DNA of 53,974 nucleotides from Phycisphaerae bacterium. Its GTDB lineage: Bacteria > Planctomycetota > Phycisphaerae > Phycisphaerales > UBA1924. The notes under the pieces are model-generated. The model saw nothing but the letters and a program-made list of their open reading frames with translations, was not told the origin of the DNA and did no database searches. Made by a program: the position numbers and the translations under genes. Shown piece by piece: positions 24,179-32,458 of this stretch (position 1 is the first letter of the stretch; every line of letters begins with the position of its first letter). The stretch lies in contig JAUHYE010000009.1 of the NCBI GenBank assembly GCA_030426395.1, positions 1 to 53,974 on the forward strand. Reading direction: 5' to 3'.

Positions 24179-25692
24179 GCACGGTACTGGTCGTCGACGA
24201 CAAGGAAATGATGCGCGACAGCGTGTGCTCGGTGCTCCGGCGTGCGGGCATGACGGCGCTGGCGGCCACGAACGGGGCCGAGGCGCTCGAGCGGGTGGCG
24301 CTCCAGCGGCCCGATGCGGTGGTGAGCGACCTGAAGATGCCGGGTATGACCGGCGTCGAACTGCTGGCGCAGGTGCGCAAGATCGACGAGGAGCTGCCGG
24401 TCGTGCTGATGACGGCGTTCGGCTCGGTGCAGACGGCCGTCGAGGCGATGAAGCTTGGGGCGTTCGATTATCTGACGAAGCCCTTCGAGGGTGATGAGCT
24501 GCTGATCTGCGTGAAGCGGGCGATCCAGCACGCCAAGCTGCGGCGCGAGAACGCGGTGCTGCGGGCGCAGGGAAGCCAGGCGGAGGTGGAGGCAAGCGGC
24601 AGGATCGTGACGCAGGGCGAGGCGTTCGGGCTCGACCGGTTGGTCGGTGCGTCGCCGGCAATGCGGAGCGTGAAGGCGCAGGTGCAGGCGGTGGCCGACA
24701 GCCACGGCACGGTGCTGATCGTCGGCGAGAGCGGCACGGGCAAGGAGGTGGTGGCGCGGGCCATCCATGAGTTGAGCCCGCGGCGGACGGGACCGTTCCT
24801 GGCCGTGAATTGTGCGGCGTTGAGCGAGACGCTGCTCGAGAGCGAGCTGTTCGGGCACGAGAAGGGCGCGTTCACGGGCGCGGACAAGATGCGGAAGGGC
24901 CGCTTCGAGCTGGCCCACGGCGGGACGCTGCTGCTGGACGAGGTGAGCGAGGTGAGCCCGGCCATCCAGGCGAAGCTGCTGCGGGTGTTGCAGGAGCGTG
25001 CCTTCGAGCGGGTGGGCAGCAGCCAGACGATCTCGATCGACGTGCGTGTGCTGGCGACGAGCAATCGGGACCTGCCCAAGGCTGTGGCGGCGGGGGACTT
25101 CCGGCAGGACTTGTTCTTCCGGCTCAACGTGCTGCCCATCCATCTGCCGGCGCTCTGCGACAAGATCGAGGACGTGCCGGTGCTGGCCGAGACGTTCCTG
25201 GGGCAGATCGCTCGGCGTGAGGGGCGTGGTCGGGTGCGGCTGGAGCCGGCGGCGGTGGAGTTGCTGTGCGGGTACGAGTGGCCCGGGAACGTTCGCGAGT
25301 TGCAGAATGTTTGCGAGCGAGCGGTGGTGCTGAGCGCTTCGGGATCGCGGCATGATGATGTCGTGATCCGGCGGGAGATGCTTGAGCCCTGGCTGGCGTG
25401 GCAGACCAAGCCGGTGCAGCGGCCGGCGGTGGTGATCGAGCCGGCGCCGCGGGTGGAAGAACCCGTTGCGGTTGCCGTGGGTGGTCCGGCGGTGCTGGAA
25501 GACGGCGCCATCACGTTTGCTCCCGGGGCGACCACGCTGGACGACATGGAGCGGAACGCGATCGTGCGGACGCTGGAGCGGTACGACGGGCACCGGCAGA
25601 AGTCGGCCGATGCGCTGGGGATTGGCGTGCGGACGCTTGGCATCAAGCTGAAGAAGTGGAAGGACGAGCGGCTGGTGCCGGAAGATCTGTAG
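24175..25692 (+). CDS. Sigma54-dependent response regulator, FlrC/FlgR-like
   Basis: Protein of 505 residues of the NtrC type. The receiver has Asp8-Asp9, phosphoacceptor Asp52 ('VVSDLKMPGMTG') and Lys102. The AAA+ domain has Walker A GESGTGKE (184-191), the sigma54-contacting loop GAFTGA (231-236), Walker B GTLLLDEVSEV, and arginine fingers in 'FFRLNVLPIHLPAL'. The C-terminus is an HTH of the Fis type ('YDGHRQKSADALGIGVRTLGIKLKKWK'). It starts at TTG 24175, overlapping the kinase stop, with GGAGG upstream. It should activate sigma54 promoters of flagellar genes; one candidate lies right after its stop, before flgB. Confidence 0.9.
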   Translation: MSTVLVVDDKEMMRDSVCSVLRRAGMTALAATNGAEALERVALQRPDAVVSDLKMPGMTGVELLAQVRKIDEELPVVLMTAFGSVQTAVEAMKLGAFDYLTKPFEGDELLICVKRAIQHAKLRRENAVLRAQGSQAEVEASGRIVTQGEAFGLDRLVGASPAMRSVKAQVQAVADSHGTVLIVGESGTGKEVVARAIHELSPRRTGPFLAVNCAALSETLLESELFGHEKGAFTGADKMRKGRFELAHGGTLLLDEVSEVSPAIQAKLLRVLQERAFERVGSSQTISIDVRVLATSNRDLPKAVAAGDFRQDLFFRLNVLPIHLPALCDKIEDVPVLAETFLGQIARREGRGRVRLEPAAVELLCGYEWPGNVRELQNVCERAVVLSASGSRHDDVVIRREMLEPWLAWQTKPVQRPAVVIEPAPRVEEPVAVAVGGPAVLEDGAITFAPGATTLDDMERNAIVRTLERYDGHRQKSADALGIGVRTLGIKLKKWKDERLVPEDL

Positions 25693-25697
25693 GCGAT

Positions 25698-25713
25698 TGG
25701 CCCGGTATTTGCG
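25698..25713 (+). promoter_or_regulatory. Sigma54 (-24/-12) promoter upstream of flgB
   Basis: TGGCCCGGTATTTGCG matches the sigma54 consensus TGGCACG-N4-TTGCW at all but two places. GG (25699-25700) and GC (25711-25712) are exactly ten bases apart. Transcription would start near 25724, only ~7 bases before the flgB ATG. The upstream FlrC-like gene encodes a GAFTGA-type activator. Prediction by eye. Confidence 0.6.
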
Positions 25714-25730
25714 GTTCGCCCCGTTACGCG

Positions 25731-26180
25731 ATGTTGAAAGAGACCCTCCAGGCCGGCTCGCTCCCCACGCTCGAGGCGATGATGCGCTTCACGGGGCAGC
25801 GGCAGCGGCTGCTGGCGCACAACGTGGCGAACCTGACGACGCCGAACTTCCAGGCGGTGGACGTGTCGCCCAAGGCCTTCCAGGAGATGCTGGGCGAGGC
25901 GGTGGAGGCGCGGCGGAAGGGTAACGGCGGTGTTGGCGGCGGGCTGGAGATGCGCAGCTCGCGCGAGGTTCGCGTGGGTACGGATGGCGAGATGAGCCTG
26001 CGGCCGCTGAAGGGGCGTTCGAGCGTGGGCGGGGTGCTGCTGCACGACCGCAACGATCGGGATGTCGAGCGGCTGATGCAGTCGATGACCGAGAACTATG
26101 GGGCCTACCGCGTGGCGGCCGACCTGATGCGTAGCCGTGTGGGCGTGCTGCGGACGGCGATCAGCCAGCGGGTGGCGTGA
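25731..26180 (+). CDS. flgB: Flagellar proximal rod protein FlgB
   Basis: Protein of 149 residues, usual size for FlgB, a component of the proximal rod that crosses the periplasm. The N-terminal helix carries the axial family pattern 'RLLAHNVANLTTPNFQAVDVSPKAF' (family form ANNIANxxTPxYK). The C-terminal helix 'MTENYGAYRVAADLMRSRVGVLRTAISQRV' matches FlgB. It is exported through the flagellar apparatus without a signal peptide. The first ATG lies about 7 bases after the predicted sigma54 start site and has no ribosome site, so translation may be almost leaderless. flgC and fliE follow. Confidence 0.93.
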   Translation: MLKETLQAGSLPTLEAMMRFTGQRQRLLAHNVANLTTPNFQAVDVSPKAFQEMLGEAVEARRKGNGGVGGGLEMRSSREVRVGTDGEMSLRPLKGRSSVGGVLLHDRNDRDVERLMQSMTENYGAYRVAADLMRSRVGVLRTAISQRVA

Positions 26181-26192
26181 GGGGTGTAGGGC

Positions 26193-26609
26193 GTGTTTGG
26201 CAGCCTTGACATCTCGACGAGCGGCATGATCGCCCAGCGCGTGCGGCTGACGGCGTCGTCGGCGAACATCGCCAGCGCGAACGTGATCGAGGACCAGTGG
26301 GGGAATTACGCCCCGTTCCTGCGGCGCGAGGTGGTGCTGGCTTCAGGCGATCCGTCGGCTGGCAGCCGGGAGGGTCGGGGGTTGGGCGTGCACGTGCGCG
26401 AGGTGTTCCAGAATGACAAGGCATTGCGACCCAAGTGGGACCCGGACAGCAAGCACGCGGACGCGAATGGGTATGTGATGGCGCCGGATATCAACCCGAT
26501 GGCCGAGCAGGTGGACGCGATGGAGGCGTCTCGTGCGTACGAGGCCAATGTTGCGGCCGCTGAAGTGACCAAGGCGATGTTGGCCCAGGCTTTGCGTTTG
26601 ATCGCATAG
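26193..26609 (+). CDS. flgC: Flagellar proximal rod protein FlgC
   Basis: Protein of 138 residues, the standard length. The N-terminus has the rod/hook family pattern 'LDISTSGMIAQRVRLTASSANIASANV', and the middle has 'HADANGYVMAPDINPMAEQVDAMEASRAYEANV', the FlgC signature (GYV-.PNVN...EM..M..A.R.YeaN). It assembles onto FlgB in the proximal rod. The start is GTG 26193, 12 bases after flgB. fliE follows after 50 bases. The order flgB-flgC-fliE is the common one. Confidence 0.95.
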   Translation: MFGSLDISTSGMIAQRVRLTASSANIASANVIEDQWGNYAPFLRREVVLASGDPSAGSREGRGLGVHVREVFQNDKALRPKWDPDSKHADANGYVMAPDINPMAEQVDAMEASRAYEANVAAAEVTKAMLAQALRLIA

Positions 26610-26659
26610 GATGACGCGGCGGCCGGTGTGGGGCCGGCGGACTTCGGAGGCGGATTGGC

Positions 26660-26968
26660 ATGAGCGACCCTGTTGGTCTGATCGGCGGCGCGTCTGGACC
26701 ATTGCGTGATGGGCAGCCCGTGCGGCCCCAGAGCGACCCGACCGACGGGGAGGCGTTCCGCAAGGCGCTGTTCGGGCAGCTCAAGGAAGCCTCGGAGATG
26801 CGTCAGGATGCCGACAAGGCCGTCGAGGACCTGATGACCGGGCAGCGGACCGACCTGGAGGGCGTGCTGCTGGCGACACAGAAGGCCGACACGGCGTTCC
26901 AGTTGTTGCAGCAGATGCGCAATAAGGTGATGGAAGCGTACCAGGAAGTCCAGCAGATGCGGGTCTGA
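26660..26968 (+). CDS. fliE: Flagellar hook-basal body protein FliE
   Basis: Protein of 102 residues (usual 95-110) that joins the MS ring to the rod and gates rod export. The family's C-terminal helices are clear: 'KEASEMRQDADKAVEDLMTGQRTDLEGVLLATQKADTAF' and 'LLQQMRNKVMEAYQEVQQMRV', with the invariant NKV.eAY.ei..M ending. The N-terminal ~35 residues are glycine- and proline-rich and disordered. ATG 26660 has GGAGG about 8 bases upstream. Confidence 0.94.
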   Translation: MSDPVGLIGGASGPLRDGQPVRPQSDPTDGEAFRKALFGQLKEASEMRQDADKAVEDLMTGQRTDLEGVLLATQKADTAFQLLQQMRNKVMEAYQEVQQMRV

Positions 26969-27129
26969 TGGACGCGCAGTTGTTGCGCGTTTTAGGGCCG
27001 TGTCGCGCGGGTTGTGCGCAGGCCTGAGCGGGTATTCAAGCCCGGAACCCTGACAAGCCGACCACGAACTGGCGTGTCGCCTTCTGAGCGGCAGCGTTTT
27101 TGCGCGTGGAACGCGCGGGAGCCCGGGGC

Positions 27130-28842
27130 GTGGAGACGGCCAGCAAGCAACCCAAAGAGAAGCTGCGCCAACTGGCGGGGCATCTTGGTCGCCTCGGGAC
27201 GATCGAGAAGCTGCTGGTCGGCTGTGTCGTGGTGATCGTGGCGATGGCGTTCTTCCTGGTGTCGCAGTACGCCGGGAGGAGCTCCGCCGTGCAGGTGGCG
27301 CTGGTTTCCGACCCCGGGGACCAGGCCCGGGCGGTGACGGCGCTGCAGGAGGCCGGAATCCAGGCGGATGCGAGCCCGACGGGTCAGATTCTGGTCAACC
27401 AGGAATATGCCATGCGGGCGCGGGCGGCTCTGATGGAGCAGCGGATCGCGCCGACGCAGACTGCCTCGTTCGTCGAGCGGCTGGTTGAGACGCGGAGTTG
27501 GATGAACTCGCGTCAGGACAACCACCAGCACTATTGGGCGGCGTACGGGGAGTATCTGTCCGAGATCCTGTCCATGTGGCAATCGCTGCACAGCGCGACG
27601 GTGGTCATCGACATGCCGGAGCAATCGGGGTTGGGGCGGACGCACCGGCGGCCGACGGCGACGGTATCGGTGTTCCCGGTGGGGGGGCACCTGAGCCAGG
27701 ACGCGGTGGACGCGATTGCGATTGGTGTGGCTGGGGCGGTTGCTGGGCTGGAGGCGACGGATGTTTCGATCGTCGACGGCGTGAGCATGATGGCGTACTA
27801 CGCGAGCGACGACTCTCGCTTGAGCGCCCGGCGCTCGCTGGAGCACCAGGCCCAGGTCGAGGCGATGATCGAGGACAAGATCCGGGGCTTCCTGAGGGAC
27901 ATACCCGGGATGTCGCTGGGGGTGTTTGCCAAGGTTGATGGGACGCGGCGGACGCAGCAGAGCCAGCAATTCGAGCGGCCAGTGTCGGCGATCGAGAGCG
28001 AGAGCCGGACCGAGCAGACGCAACAGAACACGGTTCGGGGTGGTGTGTCCGGTACACGATCGAACGAGCCTCGCTCGATCAGCCAGGGTTCGGCTGCGGA
28101 CGGGTCGACCTATACGGAGACCACGGAGGACAGCACGTTCGACTCACGCTTCCCGTCCAGGACGGAGAACGTAGAAGATCCTGGCGGCGATTTGCTGGGT
28201 GTGTCGGTGATGCTGGGCGTGCCGCGGAGCCACGTGCTGCGGTTGATCGAGCAGGAGACGGCGCCGGCGGCCGAGGGTGCCGAGCCGGTGACTCCGACGC
28301 CTCAGGAGATCGCGGACCGTTTTGACCGGGTTCGCAGCGATCTCGAAGCGCGGATCCAGATGGCGCTTGGGAACATCGTGACGGGCGACCCGGCGGATGT
28401 TGCGGTGACGGTTTCGATGCTGAGCGATGCGCCGCTGGTTGGCAATGCCGGGTTCACGCCGGGCTTTGGTGGAAGTGGCATGAGCGGTGGCGGCGGGGGC
28501 GGATTCATGGGGCTGGCCAGCAGCGGGCTTATCGACAAGGCCGTGCTGGGGGTGCTGGCGCTCGTGAGCGTGGCGATGATGGCGATGCTGATGCGCAAGG
28601 CCACGAAGAAGGCCGACCTGCCGACAGCCGAGGAATTGGTTGGCATCCCGCCGGCATTGAAGGGCGATGGCGACGTGTTTGGCGAGGCCGACGAGGGCGA
28701 TGTTCCCATGTCGGGCATCGAACTCGACGAGGAGCAGGTGCGTGCCGGCAAGATGCTGGATCAGGTGGGCGAGTTGGTTTCGGCCTCGCCCGAGACGGCC
28801 GCTTCGCTCTTGCAGAGTTGGGTTGCGGCGGATCGTGACTGA
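27130..28842 (+). CDS. fliF: Flagellar MS-ring protein FliF
   Basis: Protein of about 570 residues, normal for FliF, which forms the membrane ring at the base of the motor. The first membrane helix lies at ~28-48 (LLVGCVVVIVAMAFFLVSQYAG). The YscJ/ring-building domain has 'QADASPTGQILVNQEYAMRARAALMEQR' and 'SATVVIDMPEQSGLGR'. A long linker rich in Ser/Glu/Thr comes next, and the second membrane helix is at about 465-490. The acidic tail 'SGIELDEEQVRAGKMLDQV' is the expected FliG-binding end. GTG 27130 is the preferred start; TTG 27100 would add ten residues. The end runs to 25 bases before fliG. Confidence 0.93.
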   Translation: METASKQPKEKLRQLAGHLGRLGTIEKLLVGCVVVIVAMAFFLVSQYAGRSSAVQVALVSDPGDQARAVTALQEAGIQADASPTGQILVNQEYAMRARAALMEQRIAPTQTASFVERLVETRSWMNSRQDNHQHYWAAYGEYLSEILSMWQSLHSATVVIDMPEQSGLGRTHRRPTATVSVFPVGGHLSQDAVDAIAIGVAGAVAGLEATDVSIVDGVSMMAYYASDDSRLSARRSLEHQAQVEAMIEDKIRGFLRDIPGMSLGVFAKVDGTRRTQQSQQFERPVSAIESESRTEQTQQNTVRGGVSGTRSNEPRSISQGSAADGSTYTETTEDSTFDSRFPSRTENVEDPGGDLLGVSVMLGVPRSHVLRLIEQETAPAAEGAEPVTPTPQEIADRFDRVRSDLEARIQMALGNIVTGDPADVAVTVSMLSDAPLVGNAGFTPGFGGSGMSGGGGGGFMGLASSGLIDKAVLGVLALVSVAMMAMLMRKATKKADLPTAEELVGIPPALKGDGDVFGEADEGDVPMSGIELDEEQVRAGKMLDQVGELVSASPETAASLLQSWVAADRD

Positions 28843-28867
28843 GTTGGCTTCGTAGCTGGAGATCGCA

Positions 28868-29905
28868 TTGCCCCGCAAACCGCACGAGAAGCTGCCAACG
28901 AACGTGATCGACCTGGACGGTGCGACGAAGGCGGCGATCCTGCTGCTGGCGGTCGGGCACGAGCGGGCGTCGGTGGTTCTCAAGTCGATGCCTGCCGAGT
29001 CGGTGGAAGAGGTGACGCGTGAGCTGGCGAGCCTGGGGCGGGTGCCGAGCAAGCTGCAGGAGGCGGTGGTTCGTGAGTTTTACGATCTGACGGTGGCCAA
29101 CGAGTTCGCGGGCGAGGGCAATCTGGACTTCGCGCGTGAGCTTCTGAAGAACTCGCTTGATCCCGATCAGGCGTCGAAGGTGCTTGCCCAGATCCAGACG
29201 CAGGTGCAGAAGACTCCGTTCAGCTTCCTGCAGCGTGCCGAGAGCGAGAACCTGCTGACATTCATCCAGGACGAGCACCCGCAGACGATCGCACTCATTT
29301 TGTGCCACCTAAGCCACCACAAGGCGGCGGAGATTCTGGTCGGCCTGCCGATGCAGAAGCAGATCGAGGTGATCAAGCGCATCGCGAACATGGAGCAGAC
29401 GAACCCCGAAGTGATCCGCGAGGTGGAGCGGGGGCTCGAGAGCCGTCTGAGCAACATGCTCATGCAGAACATGGAAAAGAGCGGCGGCGTGCCGACGGTG
29501 GCCGAGATGCTGAACCTGGCGGATCGTTCGACCGAAAAGGCGATTATGGAGGGGCTCGAGTCGGAGGACCCGGACCTGGTCGAGCAGATCCGGCGGTTGA
29601 TGTTCGTGTTCGAGGACATCCTGATGGTCAACGACAAGGGCATCCAGGCCGTGCTGAAGGAGGTCGACAACGACGAGCTGGCGCTGGCGCTCAAGACGGC
29701 GTCGGAGGAGTTGCAGCAGAAGATCTTCGGCAATATGTCGGCGCGTGCGGCCGAGATGATCAAGGAAGACATGGAGTTCATGGGCCCGGTGCGCATCAGC
29801 GACGTGGAGACGGCCCAGCAGCGCATCGTGGACATCGTGCGCAGGCTCGAGGAGGCCGGCGACGTGATGATCCAGGGCCGCGGCGATACGGAACTGGTGG
29901 TGTAA
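28868..29905 (+). CDS. fliG: Flagellar rotor/switch protein FliG
   Basis: Protein of 345 residues, the usual size. It couples stator force to rotor rotation and links the MS ring to the C ring. N-domain 'ATKAAILLLAVGHERASVVLKSM', EHPQ motif (136-139, 'DEHPQTIALILCHL'), and a C-domain with the charged torque helix region 'MSARAAEMIKEDMEFMGPVRISDVETAQQRIVDIVRRLEEAG'. The start is TTG 28868 with GGAG about 7 bases upstream. All three domains are intact. It partners with FliF upstream and FliN (encoded downstream); the usual partner FliM is not in this locus. Confidence 0.96.
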   Translation: MPRKPHEKLPTNVIDLDGATKAAILLLAVGHERASVVLKSMPAESVEEVTRELASLGRVPSKLQEAVVREFYDLTVANEFAGEGNLDFARELLKNSLDPDQASKVLAQIQTQVQKTPFSFLQRAESENLLTFIQDEHPQTIALILCHLSHHKAAEILVGLPMQKQIEVIKRIANMEQTNPEVIREVERGLESRLSNMLMQNMEKSGGVPTVAEMLNLADRSTEKAIMEGLESEDPDLVEQIRRLMFVFEDILMVNDKGIQAVLKEVDNDELALALKTASEELQQKIFGNMSARAAEMIKEDMEFMGPVRISDVETAQQRIVDIVRRLEEAGDVMIQGRGDTELVV

Positions 29906-29924
29906 GCATGGGCCGGGTGCTGCC

Positions 29925-30629
29925 ATGCCGATGATCCGCCGCGCCGACGCGGCCTCGCTGGCGCGCGACGCCGTGGTGCTCGATCTTGGCGATCTTGCGC
30001 GGCAGGGCGAGGCGATGGTGGAGCGTGCGCGGCGTGAGGCCGATCGCATCGTAGAAGAAGCGCACGCCGAGCGCGAGCGATTGATCGCTGGAGCTGCCGA
30101 GAAGGGGCGCGCCGAGGGAATTGAGAAGGGGCGGGCCGAAGGGCACGCCGAGGGGCTGGAGCGTGGGCGTGCCGAGGCGCTCGCTGCGGAGGCTGAGGCG
30201 TTGGGGGCGTTGCAGACATCGTGGGTTGGGGCGTTCGAGCGTTTTGAGGCGATGCGGAGTGAGTTGCGTGTGGAGGCGGAGCGCGGCGTGTTGGCGCTGG
30301 CGGTGCGGCTTGGTGAGCGCGTGGCGAAGCGGGCGATCGAACTGGATGGCGAGGCGGCGGTGCGGCAACTTCTCGAGGCCATCGATCTGACGATGCAGCC
30401 CACTCGGCTGCGCGTGCGGGTGTCACCCGAGGATGCCGAGGCGGTGCGCGCGGCGTTGCCGGGGATATCGGATCGTTTGGCAGAGTCTGCGAACGCTGTG
30501 GTGGTCGAGGATGGGGCCTTGTCGCACGGTTCAGTAATCGTGGAGGCGGATGAGTCGCGGATTGACGGGACGATCGAGACGCAGTTGGCGCGGATCGTGG
30601 ACGTGCTGTTGCCGGGCGAATCGCCGTGA
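29925..30629 (+). CDS. fliH: Flagellar export ATPase regulator FliH
   Basis: Protein of 234 residues. It binds FliI, holds it inactive and delivers it to the export gate. It is recognised by position and by its helix rich in GxxxG steps ('AEKGRAEGIEKGRAEGHAEGLERG', about residues 58-81), a hallmark of FliH. The C-terminal half ('VLALAVRLGERVAKRAIE', 'DGALSHGSVIVEADESRIDGTIETQLARIVD') matches the FliH/HrpE domain. The reading frame overlaps fliI by four bases (GTGA), which suggests translational coupling. Confidence 0.9.
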   Translation: MPMIRRADAASLARDAVVLDLGDLARQGEAMVERARREADRIVEEAHAERERLIAGAAEKGRAEGIEKGRAEGHAEGLERGRAEALAAEAEALGALQTSWVGAFERFEAMRSELRVEAERGVLALAVRLGERVAKRAIELDGEAAVRQLLEAIDLTMQPTRLRVRVSPEDAEAVRAALPGISDRLAESANAVVVEDGALSHGSVIVEADESRIDGTIETQLARIVDVLLPGESP

Positions 30630-31981
30630 GCGTGCTGGAGCGTGCCAGCACGGCGCTGGATGCGATCGTTGCGATGGGTGTGTCGGGACGGGTATCGACG
30701 CTGCGCGGGTCGACATTGCTCGTTGGCGGGCTGCCGATGCCGGTGGGGTCGGTGGTGCGTGTGCGATCATCGCTTTCGGGTGGGGGTGAGCAACTTGGTG
30801 AGATCGTTGGGCTGGCCGATGGCCGTTCGATCGTGATGCTGATGGGCAGCGGCGATGGTATTCGGGCGGGCGACGTGGTCGAGGGGTTGCAGGCGTGGGC
30901 GAGCGTGGCGGTGGGGCCGGGGTTGCTGGGACGGGTGATCGACGCGATGGGGCGGCCGCTGGACGGCGGGGCTGCGCCGCGTGAGCATGGGTGGGCGCCG
31001 CTCGACGCTCGGCGTGTCGGCCCGATGTCTCGCGAGCCAATCAGCAAGCCGTTACGCACGGGGATCCGGTCGATTGACCTGGTGACACCGATCGGGCGTG
31101 GACAGCGGATGGGCATCTTCGCCGGGCCGGGCGTGGGCAAGAGCACGCTCTTGGGGCAGATCACGCGGCAGACCGACGCGGACGTGGTGGTGGTGGCGTT
31201 GATCGGCGAGCGTGGGCGCGAGGTGCGCGAGTTCATCGAGGACGCGCTGGGCGAAGAGGGGTTAACGCGGAGCGTCGTGGTGTGCGCGACGGCGGACGAG
31301 CCGCCTTTGGTGCGTGCGCGGGCGGCGCGGTCGGCGTGCGCGGTGGCGGAGCACTTCCGCGATCAGGGCTTGAGCGTGCTGCTGGTGATGGACTCGCTGA
31401 CCCGGTACGCGCACGCGCTGCGGCAGATCGGTTTGGCCGCAGGCGAGCCGCCGACGAGCCGGGGGTACACGCCCGGTGTGTTCGCGACGATGGCGACGCT
31501 GCTGGAGCGGGCGGGGGCGGTGGAGCTGGGTGATGGGCGCGTGGGATCGATCACGGGCCTGTACACGGTGCTGGTCGAGGGTGATGATTTCAACGAGCCG
31601 GTGTCGGACGCGGTGCGGGGCGTGCTGGACGGGCACGTGTTGCTGTCGCGAGAGTTGGCGACGCGTGGGCATTACCCGGCGGTTGATGTGCTGGGTTCGG
31701 TGAGCCGGCTGGCGACGCGGCTGATGGATGGCGAGCACGCGAAGGCCCGGGAGCGCGCCGTGCGGCTGCTGGCGGCGTACGCGAAGTCGGAGGATCTGGT
31801 GCGGATCGGGGCGTACGCGAAGGGGACGAGCAAAGAGGTTGATGCGGCCATCGAGCTGATGCCGGCGATCGAGGGGTTGCTGCGGCAATCGGTGGATGAT
31901 GCCGGTGGCTTCGAGGATGCGCGGCTGCGGCTCTTGACGCTGGGTGGTGAGATCGCGACTCGATTGGGCGAAGGGGGCTAA
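30626..31981 (+). CDS. fliI: Flagellum-specific ATP synthase FliI
   Basis: Protein of 451 residues, related to the F1 beta subunit, which energises unfolding and export of flagellar substrates. Walker A GPGVGKST (167-174), Walker B region 'LLVMDSLTRYAHALRQIG' and the FliI-specific 'GEPPTSRGYTPGVFATMATLLERAG' and 'GSITGLYTVLVEGDDFNEPVSDAVRG' are all present. The start GTG overlaps the end of fliH by four bases. The N-terminal region is a little shorter than in E. coli, where it contacts FliH. Confidence 0.96.
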   Translation: MSVLERASTALDAIVAMGVSGRVSTLRGSTLLVGGLPMPVGSVVRVRSSLSGGGEQLGEIVGLADGRSIVMLMGSGDGIRAGDVVEGLQAWASVAVGPGLLGRVIDAMGRPLDGGAAPREHGWAPLDARRVGPMSREPISKPLRTGIRSIDLVTPIGRGQRMGIFAGPGVGKSTLLGQITRQTDADVVVVALIGERGREVREFIEDALGEEGLTRSVVVCATADEPPLVRARAARSACAVAEHFRDQGLSVLLVMDSLTRYAHALRQIGLAAGEPPTSRGYTPGVFATMATLLERAGAVELGDGRVGSITGLYTVLVEGDDFNEPVSDAVRGVLDGHVLLSRELATRGHYPAVDVLGSVSRLATRLMDGEHAKARERAVRLLAAYAKSEDLVRIGAYAKGTSKEVDAAIELMPAIEGLLRQSVDDAGGFEDARLRLLTLGGEIATRLGEGG

Positions 31982-31984
31982 GGC

Positions 31985-32455
31985 GTGGCGCGGCGGTTTG
32001 CCTTTGAGTTGCAGGTGGTGCTCGAGCAGCGGCGTCGGCTGGAGCGTGATGCGCTGGGTGTGCTGGCGATGGCGCAGAACGAGCGGGCGGCGCTGGAAGC
32101 GGAGATGGCCGAGCTGCGCGGGATGGTGGAGGCCGAGCGTGAGGTGACCCGTGGGCTGATGGTGGGTCGGGTGTCGGCGCGATCGCTGCGGGAGCACGTC
32201 GCAGGAGAATTGGGAGCGGATCGCAAGGCACGGGCGCTGGCGGTGAAGCTGGCGGGCGTGCAGAAGCGGGTTGACAAGGCGCGGGAATTGCTGAAACAGG
32301 CATCGGTGCAGCGCGAGGCGATCGAGAAGCTGCGCGAGCGGCGGTATCGGGGTTGGATGAACGAACTCGAGAAGGCCGAGCGGCTGGAAGTGGACGACGT
32401 GTTCGTGATGCGTCGCGGGCACACTCTGGCGGCAGAGGAAGCGGTGGAGGGCTAG
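31985..32455 (+). CDS. fliJ: Flagellar export protein FliJ
   Basis: Protein of 156 residues that is almost entirely coiled-coil, matching FliJ (147 in E. coli), a stalk-like cofactor that links FliI to the gate protein FlhA. The start 'ARRFAFELQVVLEQRRRLERDAL' is the standard FliJ opening (F.F.LQ.VL..R...E). The basic, charged helices run to residue ~135. GTG 31985 starts three bases after the fliI stop. Sequence conservation in this family is low, so order and pattern carry the assignment. Confidence 0.85.
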   Translation: MARRFAFELQVVLEQRRRLERDALGVLAMAQNERAALEAEMAELRGMVEAEREVTRGLMVGRVSARSLREHVAGELGADRKARALAVKLAGVQKRVDKARELLKQASVQREAIEKLRERRYRGWMNELEKAERLEVDDVFVMRRGHTLAAEEAVEG

Positions 32456-32458
32456 GCC

